From positions 1 through 64,000 of the forward strand of contig QGNO01000004.1 of assembly GCA_003228195.2 (NCBI GenBank): 64,000 nucleotides of DNA, in the 5' to 3' direction. The notes under the pieces were generated by a model. That model saw only the letters and a list, made by a program, of their open reading frames with translations. It did not search any database and was not told the origin of the DNA. This document shows positions 8,290 through 14,214 of the stretch, piece by piece. This DNA comes from Chloroflexota bacterium. GTDB taxonomy: Bacteria; Chloroflexota; Dehalococcoidia; Lucifugimonadales; QGNO01. The stretch's first letter is position 1. Each line of letters starts with the position of its first letter. The translations under genes were made by a program, and so were the position numbers.

Positions 8290-8805
8290 TTGGTTCAGTG
8301 GCTTGAAGAGGTTCTGAGCGTAAGAACTTTCTGGGAAGGAGCCGCCTCGGCTGGGCCAATAAGTCCACCTTTTCCCACCGGCACAGTCCTTGGCGCCACT
8401 GAAGGAGGTTTTGACATATACGTCGTACCGAAGGATAGCCCACCTCTGAAGACAGCGCACCCGCAATGGAGTGTATTGGATGAGATCCAAGACGTCACTC
8501 TCTTGCTAGCTTCACCCAAGGAGCAACAGGGAGCAGTTCATTTAACCATCGGGATACCTGGCCACCAGTTGGACAGTGGAACCGTCGATTTGATCAATGG
8601 TTGGGCTAAGGTTGTCTATGCACCTCTTGCTTTGAGAACGACGTTTCCCAATATCGATGTCCATGGTCGTACAGGGGTTTTCCCAGGCTTGACGGACACT
8701 GTTTGGATCAACGTATTCCTTGAGGCCGACGGCGGCGGTTTCTACGCCCGCCAGTTCACGCTACAAGGTCCAGATCTGTTGATCCCTCCCCAAGAAACAG
8801 AATAG
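8290..8805 (+). CDS. Hypothetical soluble protein downstream of Yip1
   Basis: A 171-residue ORF from TTG, with the same raised GC as the Yip1 gene 35 bases upstream, which supports it being a real, linked gene. No signal peptide or membrane helix. Visible features are a Pro/Gly-rich N-terminal part (SAGPISPPFPTG) and alternating hydrophobic strands (VTLLLAS, VHLTIGIPG, TVWINVFLEADGGGF) that suggest a beta-rich fold. I do not recognise a family. No strong ribosome-binding site precedes the TTG, and no ATG is near, so the start is uncertain. Confidence 0.55.
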   Translation: MVQWLEEVLSVRTFWEGAASAGPISPPFPTGTVLGATEGGFDIYVVPKDSPPLKTAHPQWSVLDEIQDVTLLLASPKEQQGAVHLTIGIPGHQLDSGTVDLINGWAKVVYAPLALRTTFPNIDVHGRTGVFPGLTDTVWINVFLEADGGGFYARQFTLQGPDLLIPPQETE

Positions 8806-8985
8806 CGATTCGTCACCGTTATCTACATATCCTTGCCAGTTCATAATGCGCGGAAGGAGCTCACTATAATTTACAGCAGTTTGTTGGCTGAGAAGTTGCT
8901 ACTATTCAGCCATGTGACTCCTAACGGACAGTGATTTTACTAGTAATACCTCTGACAGGTTATAATGCGGGAAAGGAATTAATTC
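8806..8985 (+). promoter_or_regulatory. Intergenic region with an imperfect repeat of promoter-like boxes
   Basis: TTCATAATGCGCGGAAGGAG at 8840-8859 and TTATAATGCGGGAAAGGAAT at 8959-8978 are related copies. Each has a TATAAT-like box followed by a purine-rich ribosome-site-like tract. The second leads straight into the ATG at 8986. No clear -35 box pairs with either. Confidence 0.3.
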
Positions 8986-9072
8986 ATGAAACTACTCTTA
9001 CGAGAAATCAGTGGGATAAAACAACAAATCCTTGAACAGACAAGAATGCTTGATGAGGGCACGAACGGATGA
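8986..9072 (+). CDS. Micro-ORF 1 (28 residues)
   Basis: ATG preceded by GAAAGGAAT at a usable distance encodes MKLLLREISGIKQQILEQTR and eight more residues, probably one amphipathic helix. The stop TGA overlaps the ATG of a 16-codon ORF (ATGA at 9069-9072), which suggests translational coupling. No family recognised. It may act as a leader peptide for the 66-residue zinc-binding-like protein downstream, or be a remnant. Confidence 0.35.
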   Translation: MKLLLREISGIKQQILEQTRMLDEGTNG

Positions 9073-9119
9073 ATGGTGATGCTACGAAACTCCTGAACAC
9101 AGGAACGGCTTTTGAGTAA
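9069..9119 (+). CDS. Micro-ORF 2 (16 residues), overlapping both neighbours
   Basis: MNGDATKLLNTGTAFE followed by TAA. It overlaps the preceding micro-ORF by 4 bases and the next ORF (TTG at 9112) by 8. On its own a 16-codon ORF is weak evidence; the two tidy overlaps are the reason to record it. Confidence 0.2.
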   Translation: MNGDATKLLNTGTAFE

Positions 9120-9312
9120 AAGTGTTTTCCACGCCAAGTTAAAATTGCTTGACAGTGAATTGCAAACAGAAGGATGTAGGCACACGAATCCAGACCACTG
9201 TGCTAATCACTCCCTCGTGGGCGTGTGTGCCTTTGTGAGGGAGGACGGTATTTGTCATAAACCCCCAAAATCTTGGTCAAAACAGTTCCAAAAGCTTAGG
9301 GAAAGCGCATGA
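9112..9312 (+). CDS. Small Cys/His-rich protein (hypothetical)
   Basis: A 66-residue ORF from TTG with a cluster of possible metal ligands: CRHTNPDHCANHSL, then GVCAFV, then GICHKPPKSW, so four Cys and four His within about 30 residues. A basic helical tail follows (SKQFQKLRES). This looks like a small zinc-binding fold but I do not know the family. It is the third of three overlapping ORFs. The minus-strand ORF across it is a shadow. Confidence 0.45.
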   Translation: MSKSVFHAKLKLLDSELQTEGCRHTNPDHCANHSLVGVCAFVREDGICHKPPKSWSKQFQKLRESA

Positions 9313-9368
9313 CTCCCAACATAGGAGATATGACTCAGAAGGAACTGCTATCTAAGCTTATACCACTA

Positions 9369-9399
9369 CTTCTCCTCACCGCATCTTCTCCTCACCGCA
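9369..9399 (+). repeat. Two tandem copies of a 15-base unit
   Basis: CTTCTCCTCACCGCA at 9369-9383 and again at 9385-9399, separated by one T. It lies in non-coding DNA between the Cys/His-rich ORF and the MFS gene. Confidence 0.7.
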
Positions 9400-9500
9400 A
9401 GTGCTCAATATAACAATATTCGGGGAACAGCAGCTACAGGTTTAAGTATGAAACTTAAGTATGCAACCTTACTCTAGTCTGGGCTTTGCAAGCAGGAGTC

Positions 9501-9528
9501 AGGGATTCGAGTCCCCTAAGCTCCACCA
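9501..9528 (+). repeat. tRNA or tmRNA 3'-end scar before the MFS gene
   Basis: AGGGATTCGAGTCCCCT forms a T arm, followed by an acceptor strand AAGCTCC, A and CCA. No matching 5' half (expected to read like GGAGCTT or GGGGCTT) and no proteolysis-tag ORF were found upstream, so it is not a whole tRNA or tmRNA. It lies 16 bases before the MFS start. It differs in sequence from the scars at 7429 and 11256. Confidence 0.5.
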
Positions 9529-9544
9529 CAAAATTTAGATATGG

Positions 9545-10807
9545 ATGTACCTAATGACTAACAGTAAGTCCTCCAACGGTCGGAAAGCTGTCGTTTCTTG
9601 GGCCATATACGATTTAGCGAATACCATTTTTTCACTGAATATAGTATCCATCCATTTCGGATTATGGGTGGTCAATGAAATGGGTGGGAATGACTCCATT
9701 TATGGGTACGCTAACATAGCCTCGATGTTGCTTGTCCTGATCACCGCACCAATGCTCGGTGCCATGTCTGATCAATCTGGCCGGCGTATCCCATTTTTGG
9801 CCACCACTACTTGCTGCTGTGTATTTTTGACCGTCTTTTTGGGAGTCGGAGGGCTTCTCCCTTCCTTAGTTATTTTCATAGGAGCAAATTATATGTTTCA
9901 GTCGGGTCTCATATTCTACGATGCTCTACTCCCAACAGTATCTACTGAACGGAATCGCGGAAAAATTGGGAGCTTCGGAGTAGGCGTAGGATACTTGGGA
10001 TCCTTGCTAGGAGCTACCAGCGGCATTTTATTACTTGATAGCATAGGCCACATTGGGATGTTTAAAGTATCGGCTCTGTTATTCCTAGTCTTCTCCATAC
10101 CATGTTTTGTTTTCGTAAACGAAAATGGCTCCTCCAAGTATTTGGGGTCAAGATTGAAAGCACTACGTGGTTCCGTCAACCAGCTAATCAAAACCCTAGG
10201 AAGAACACGTATATATCCAGGGCTATCCCGTTTTTTGTTTGGCCGAATATTTTATGCCGATGCAGTGAATACCTTGATGATTTTCATGGGAATATATGTG
10301 ACCAACGAACTCGGTCTCACAGATTCGGAATTTCAGCTCATTTTGATGGTAGCTATTATTTCGTCGATCATAGGTGCTTTTTTTTGGGGAATTGTAGTTG
10401 ATTCGATAGGTCCTAAGCGATCTCTAAACTTAGTTCTTTACCTGTGGATAATAGTTCTTGGAGGAGTTGCTGCTATTCCGCTACTGAATCTCCCAATAAT
10501 AGTCATGTGGATCAGTGCGTCTTTAGCTGGCATTGCTATAGGTGGCACGTGGTGTGCGGATCGTCCTTACTTATTGCGTCTAGTGCCACCTCAACATGTA
10601 GGGGAATTCTTTGGTGTTTACAGTATGGTAGGCAGATTCGCAAGCATAATAGGCCCACTTGTATGGGTTGTGGTTGCTGATACTCTAGGGTTTGGTCGAC
10701 CAATTGCAGTGCTGACATTGGTTATTTTCATAATGATCTCCTATGTAATTCTGCAGGGCGTCGACGATCAACCACGCATATGGGACTTGAATGCATCAAA
10801 TACTTAG
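9545..10807 (+). CDS. MFS transporter, UMF1/Atg22-like
   Basis: A 420-residue major facilitator with about 12 hydrophobic segments. The N-terminus VSWAIYDLANTIFS matches the Atg22/UMF1 type (PF11700), whose bacterial members have unknown cargo. The loop 2-3 motif reads GAMSDQSGRRIPFL, close to the MFS signature, and a conserved GLTDSEFQLILM segment opens the second half. ATG at 9545 is used; a second ATG three codons on (9554) is equally possible. The gene is AT-rich, unlike the Yip1 gene upstream, and sits in a region with tRNA-like scars, so it may be an acquired gene. Confidence 0.85.
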   Translation: MYLMTNSKSSNGRKAVVSWAIYDLANTIFSLNIVSIHFGLWVVNEMGGNDSIYGYANIASMLLVLITAPMLGAMSDQSGRRIPFLATTTCCCVFLTVFLGVGGLLPSLVIFIGANYMFQSGLIFYDALLPTVSTERNRGKIGSFGVGVGYLGSLLGATSGILLLDSIGHIGMFKVSALLFLVFSIPCFVFVNENGSSKYLGSRLKALRGSVNQLIKTLGRTRIYPGLSRFLFGRIFYADAVNTLMIFMGIYVTNELGLTDSEFQLILMVAIISSIIGAFFWGIVVDSIGPKRSLNLVLYLWIIVLGGVAAIPLLNLPIIVMWISASLAGIAIGGTWCADRPYLLRLVPPQHVGEFFGVYSMVGRFASIIGPLVWVVVADTLGFGRPIAVLTLVIFIMISYVILQGVDDQPRIWDLNASNT

Positions 10808-10839
10808 CAATATAGGTCATCCCAGATGATGCCCCATTC

Positions 10840-10905
10840 TAGTAACAAGGCGTTACCTGGAGTGCCAGCTGCGTTTGATACAGTATCAGTAACGTCCTAT
10901 TACTA
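10840..10905. repeat. Imperfect 17-base inverted repeat
   Basis: Arm 10840-10856 (TAGTAACAAGGCGTTAC) and arm 10889-10905 (GTAACGTCCTATTACTA) pair at 14 of 17 positions across 32 bases. It lies between the MFS gene and a broken zinc-ribbon ORF. It could be a terminator stem, an operator, or ends of a small mobile repeat. Confidence 0.45.
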
Positions 10906-10907
10906 AA

Positions 10908-11051
10908 ATGAGGCAATGTACAGACTGCGGTGCCGAGCTCACCGTTCCATCCAGGCCTTTCTGCCAAGAATACGGCGCAAGAATCCGATCCCTGGAAGAA
11001 ACCAAAGAGATTGTTCTCTTTAAAGCTTCCTCTTCTAGCTGTGTATCCTAA
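10908..11051 (+). pseudogene. Zinc-ribbon fragment with a lost cysteine
   Basis: Starts MRQCTDCGAEL, then PFCQEYGARI, the N-terminal zinc ribbon seen in many small membrane proteins (CxxCG then FCxxCG). The fourth ligand is Tyr (TAC) where Cys (TGC) is expected. The ORF ends after 47 codons with no further domain. The next frame (LPLLAVYPNPPALDA) may be the displaced continuation. It is best read as a decayed gene in the tRNA-scar region. The longer minus-strand ORF across it looks random. Confidence 0.5.
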
Positions 11052-11255
11052 CCCTCCTGCTCTTGATGCCATACTAGATTTTCGAGTTACCAGATAATTC
11101 AAAATCCGCCAGTCGGTTTTTACAGCAAAATTTACAGTACCGGCAAATGACAACATTTTACACAGGCTTACATTGGTAGGTATAAATACCATCACGGGTT
11201 AACGTGGACTTACGAGTAGATACAACCTAGCGTACTTAATTTACACGCAGGAGGC

Positions 11256-11323
11256 CACTGCTTCGAGCCCATTATCGCCCACACCAGTTTTTAGGCACAA
11301 ATCAGCCCTCTGGCAAAGGATCG
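11256..11323 (+). repeat. Direct repeat copy B with a tRNA 3'-end scar
   Basis: CACTGCTTCGAGCCC, ATTATCGCCCAC and ACCAGTTTTTAGGCAC, then GCCCTCTGGCA, align with copy A at 7429-7497. The CCA end is disturbed by two extra bases. The copies are 3.8 kb apart and enclose the Yip1, micro-ORF and MFS genes. Copy B lies 37 bases before tRNA-Leu. Confidence 0.6.
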
Positions 11324-11360
11324 AAGGGCTTTTCTATGCCCTATTTCGTATCTAAAATAG

Positions 11361-11446
11361 TGGTGCCGAAGCCCGGACTCGAACCGGGATGGGGTCGCCC
11401 CCAATGGTTTTTGAGACCATCGCGTCTACCATTCCGCCACTTCGGC
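11361..11446 (-). tRNA. tRNA-Leu (anticodon CAA)
   Basis: Minus-strand cloverleaf with acceptor GCCGAAG/CTTCGGC, the Leu-type D region GTGGCGGAATGGTAGACGCG, anticodon loop CTCAAAA (anticodon CAA, codon UUG), a long variable arm as in class II tRNAs, T arm CCGGGTTCGAGTCCGG and an encoded CCA (11361-11363). Confidence 0.95.
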
Positions 11447-11522
11447 ACAATGCCATTCTAGTCACCCTTTGTCTTCCCCGCAATCTATCCTGATATTTTT
11501 CTTCCCCTTTAGTTATTTTACC

Positions 11523-11552
11523 TTGACACTATATTTAGGGCTGTCATACTAT
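11523..11552 (+). promoter_or_regulatory. Promoter of the tRNA-Phe/tRNA-Gly unit
   Basis: TTGACA (11523-11528), 18-base spacer, TACTAT (11547-11552). The tRNA-Phe 5' end follows 8 bases after the -10 box, so transcription must start at or just before the tRNA. Confidence 0.6.
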
Positions 11553-11560
11553 GAAGCCGC

Positions 11561-11632
11561 GCCGAGGTAGCTCAGTGGTAGAGCAGTGGACTGAAAATCC
11601 TCGTGTCGGTGGTTCGACTCCGCCCCTCGGCA
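11561..11632 (+). tRNA. tRNA-Phe (anticodon GAA)
   Basis: Acceptor GCCGAGG/CCTCGGC, D arm GCTCAGTGGTAGAGC, anticodon loop CTGAAAA (anticodon GAA), T arm GGTGGTTCGACTCCGCC, discriminator A. CCA is not encoded, unlike the neighbouring tRNAs. The anticodon stem has one T-T mismatch. Confidence 0.92.
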
Positions 11633-11663
11633 CTTGCAAGAGCTATCAGTCGCGGAGAAAAGT

Positions 11664-11738
11664 GCGGAAGTGGCTCAGTGGTAGAGCATCACCTTGCCAA
11701 GGTGAGGGTCGCGGGTTCGAATCCCGTCTTCCGCTCCA
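11664..11738 (+). tRNA. tRNA-Gly (anticodon GCC)
   Basis: Acceptor GCGGAAG/CTTCCGC, D arm GCTCAGTGGTAGAGC, anticodon stem-loop CACCTTGCCAAGGTG (anticodon GCC), T arm GCGGGTTCGAATCCCGT, discriminator T and encoded CCA. It follows tRNA-Phe by 31 bases in the same unit. Confidence 0.95.
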
Positions 11739-11816
11739 CTTTCACGCTCTAAAGTCTCTACCAAAATGTGACTCTTTCGGAACAGCTGCTGATTTATATA
11801 CGCCATGGAGGCACGA

Positions 11817-12845
11817 ATGTCGGTCCTTTGTGTAACATCAATAAACTCTGGTGATGGCAAAACAGCTTTTTGCGCTGGGGTTACTCTACTATCAAAAAAG
11901 TTGGGTAAACAAATTGATGCCGTAAAGCCACTTAACATCTCTGAATTGACGGAACCGGATAACGACGCGACGTTCTTGGCAAGTATAAGCGGCACAGAAA
12001 ATCAGCCTGGTTGGCCCGATTTGGCCAAATCTCATAGTAATAATGCTCAACTATTAAGTGAAGTCCCGAAGATCATTAAAAGGATCCTTAGTATCAAGAA
12101 CGATGTTATTGTGGAGCTCCCTTCATTATCGGACGGAGGCAAAGACAGGTCATCCATTCCAATAGAATTAATTGAAGGCCTAGAAGGAGAAGTGATTTTA
12201 ATAGCCTCCTACTCTCGAAAACTTACTTCAAAGTTAATAATTGGATCGGCTAATAGAATTGGTAAGAAATTAGCAGGAGTAATAGTAAACCAAGTTCCGA
12301 GATATCGTTACAAAGAGACTGAATCTGCTTTACAACACGATCTTACATCTGTCGGCATTAATGTGCTCGGCTTTATTCCCGAGGAACGGTCGTTACAAGG
12401 CGTAACGGTAGGGCAAATAGCAGAACACTTGGGTGGAGAATACTTGCTTGGAGAAGACAAAAAAAATCAGCTGTTTGACAATGTACTTATCGGTGGAATC
12501 GTCCTAGACAATGGCGTTGAGTATTTCAACCTTAATGAAACCAAAGCAGTATTAGTCAGAGCGGATCGCCCAGACATTCAAATGGCTGCCCTTAAAACAC
12601 CTACAAAATGCCTCGTACTTACTGGTGGACATAAACCGGTACAGTACATTGAACATGAGGCTAGAGAAGAGTCAGTTCCAGTCATAATGGTTAAGCAAGG
12701 CACATTGGAATCATCAAGAGAATTGGATACTTTGTTTCAATCCTCTACTGTTCACCATAATGAAAAAGCGGAAACTTTTGCCAGTTTAATTGAAAAACAT
12801 TTTGATATTGAAGCATTGAGCCCAATAATCGGTTGGACCTCATAG
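11817..12845 (+). CDS. DRTGG-domain P-loop protein (BioD/Pta-like)
   Basis: About 342 residues. The N-terminal domain resembles dethiobiotin synthetase and the N-terminal part of long phosphotransacetylases, with a deviant P-loop (TSINSGDGKTAFC) right at the start. The C-terminal half carries a DRTGG-like regulatory domain, visible as IGGIVLDNG, VLVRADRPDIQ and LVLTGGHKP. The enzyme activity is unknown; such proteins may sense nucleotides. The ATG at 11817 is preferred over the ATG at 11805 because GGAGG lies 5 bases before it and the P-loop follows at once. It is upstream of speD-speE and may be co-transcribed with them. Confidence 0.75.
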   Translation: MSVLCVTSINSGDGKTAFCAGVTLLSKKLGKQIDAVKPLNISELTEPDNDATFLASISGTENQPGWPDLAKSHSNNAQLLSEVPKIIKRILSIKNDVIVELPSLSDGGKDRSSIPIELIEGLEGEVILIASYSRKLTSKLIIGSANRIGKKLAGVIVNQVPRYRYKETESALQHDLTSVGINVLGFIPEERSLQGVTVGQIAEHLGGEYLLGEDKKNQLFDNVLIGGIVLDNGVEYFNLNETKAVLVRADRPDIQMAALKTPTKCLVLTGGHKPVQYIEHEAREESVPVIMVKQGTLESSRELDTLFQSSTVHHNEKAETFASLIEKHFDIEALSPIIGWTS

Positions 12846-12905
12846 GTTGAGAGTTGTTAGCATAACTGGCCAAGATACGATACTTTACTTTGGCCCGGAG
12901 GTTGG

Positions 12906-13295
12906 ATGAATTTGGACGCTTTAGGCAAGCATCTCATATTAGAACTTAAGCAGTGTGACAAAACTTTGCTAAATGATCTTGATTACGTGAAGGACTCTAT
13001 GATGGAAGCTGCAAGAACAATCGGCGCAACAATACTGGACGAAACCTTTCACAAATTCAGCCCCCTAGGTGTTACAGGAGTTGTAGCAATTGCAGAATCT
13101 CATCTCACGATTCATACTTGGCCCGAGTATGCCTATGCAGCAGTTGATATATTCTCATGCAGCGACACATTTAAGCCTCAAAAGGCAGCGGCATTCCTCA
13201 AAGACAGATTCGGAGCGATCGAATCTTCTACGACTGAAATAGCACGCGGCATCTTAAGTGAATTAGCAAGCTTGCCTTCAGAATCAGCATTATAA
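12906..13295 (+). CDS. speD: S-adenosylmethionine decarboxylase proenzyme
   Basis: A 129-residue class 1b (Thermotoga/Bacillus-type) AdoMet decarboxylase. It cleaves itself at the Glu-Ser bond of AESHLTIHTWPEY: Ser65 becomes the pyruvoyl group, and His70 and the Cys in DIFSCSD are the usual catalytic partners. The product, decarboxylated AdoMet, is the aminopropyl donor for SpeE, whose gene starts 2 bases after this stop. GGAGG sits 6 bases before the ATG. The length is normal for the family. Confidence 0.95.
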   Translation: MNLDALGKHLILELKQCDKTLLNDLDYVKDSMMEAARTIGATILDETFHKFSPLGVTGVVAIAESHLTIHTWPEYAYAAVDIFSCSDTFKPQKAAAFLKDRFGAIESSTTEIARGILSELASLPSESAL

Positions 13296-13297
13296 AT

Positions 13298-14209
13298 ATG
13301 GCTGAGACTCCTACAAGATGGTATTACGAATACATTACTCCAGATCTATTCCTGTCTTCACATTTATCGAAAATAGTGTTCTCCGGGCAAACAAAGTATC
13401 AACAGATTGAAATCATAGATACAGTACCATTTGGACGGACGCTTGTCCTTGACGGTCGAACTCAATCTTCCGAAGCCGATGACTTCATCTACCATGAAAC
13501 TCTTGTACATCCTGGAATGATTCTCCACAAAAATCCTAAGTCGGTCTTCATCGCTGGGGGGGGGGAGGGCTCTACGTTACGTGAAGTCTTGGCACATACA
13601 TCTGTAGAAAATGTCACGATGCTAGACCTGGATCAAGAAGTGGTGGATTTGTGCAAGAAATACCTCCCAAACCATCATCGCGGCAGCTTTGGAGACTCCC
13701 GTCTCACACTAATTTTCGAGGATGCTTATAAGTATCTTTTCCAGGACAAAAATCGGTACGATGTCATAATTATTGACATACCAGATCCTCTAGAAGGAGG
13801 CCCTGCCTACCTTTTGTATACACAAGAGTTTTACGCTATGGTGAAAAACAGACTGAAGCCCGGTGGAATACTTATGGTTCAGTCGGGATCAGCTGGTCCG
13901 CTAGATTATTCAGAGATTTTCACCGCCATAAACAAAACTTTACAATCTGTATTTCGGTCAACTATGCCCTACCACGTATACATGCCTTCTTTTGGGTTGG
14001 TGTGGGGATTCGTTATAGCGGGTGAGACCTTGCCGGCAATAACAATGGGTGAAATAGACTCACGAGTCCAAGATAGGATTTCCGGCAATCTACAGTTCTA
14101 CGACGGCACAACACACTCAAACATCTTTTCTCTGCCGAAATACCTGCGCGAAGCTATAGCAAAAGAAGATAGAATTATCACTAAAGACAACCTGCTTTTT
14201 GTTGTGTAA
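13298..14209 (+). CDS. speE: Spermidine synthase (aminopropyltransferase)
   Basis: A 303-residue polyamine synthase. It moves the aminopropyl group from decarboxylated AdoMet to putrescine or a similar amine. Seen: an N-terminal beta domain with QTKYQQIEIIDT and LVLDGRTQSSEADDFIYHE, the nucleotide loop AGGGEGSTLRE (from 86), LDLDQEVVDLCKKYLP and the catalytic block DVIIIDIPDPLEGGPAYLLY. The second Asp of the usual DxxDP is kept. It directly follows speD, so both steps are made together. The glycine loop is coded by a run of ten G, a slippage-prone tract. Confidence 0.94.
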   Translation: MAETPTRWYYEYITPDLFLSSHLSKIVFSGQTKYQQIEIIDTVPFGRTLVLDGRTQSSEADDFIYHETLVHPGMILHKNPKSVFIAGGGEGSTLREVLAHTSVENVTMLDLDQEVVDLCKKYLPNHHRGSFGDSRLTLIFEDAYKYLFQDKNRYDVIIIDIPDPLEGGPAYLLYTQEFYAMVKNRLKPGGILMVQSGSAGPLDYSEIFTAINKTLQSVFRSTMPYHVYMPSFGLVWGFVIAGETLPAITMGEIDSRVQDRISGNLQFYDGTTHSNIFSLPKYLREAIAKEDRIITKDNLLFVV

Positions 14210-14214
14210 TATTT

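Noticed and set aside
9030..9528. Possible tmRNA (ssrA)
   Set aside because: The 3' end looks right, but no matching 5' end and no tag peptide ending in ALAA-like codons were found in the 500 bases upstream.
10839..11195. 118-codon minus-strand ORF
   Set aside because: No protein-like features and it covers the complement of the zinc-ribbon fragment and the inverted repeat.
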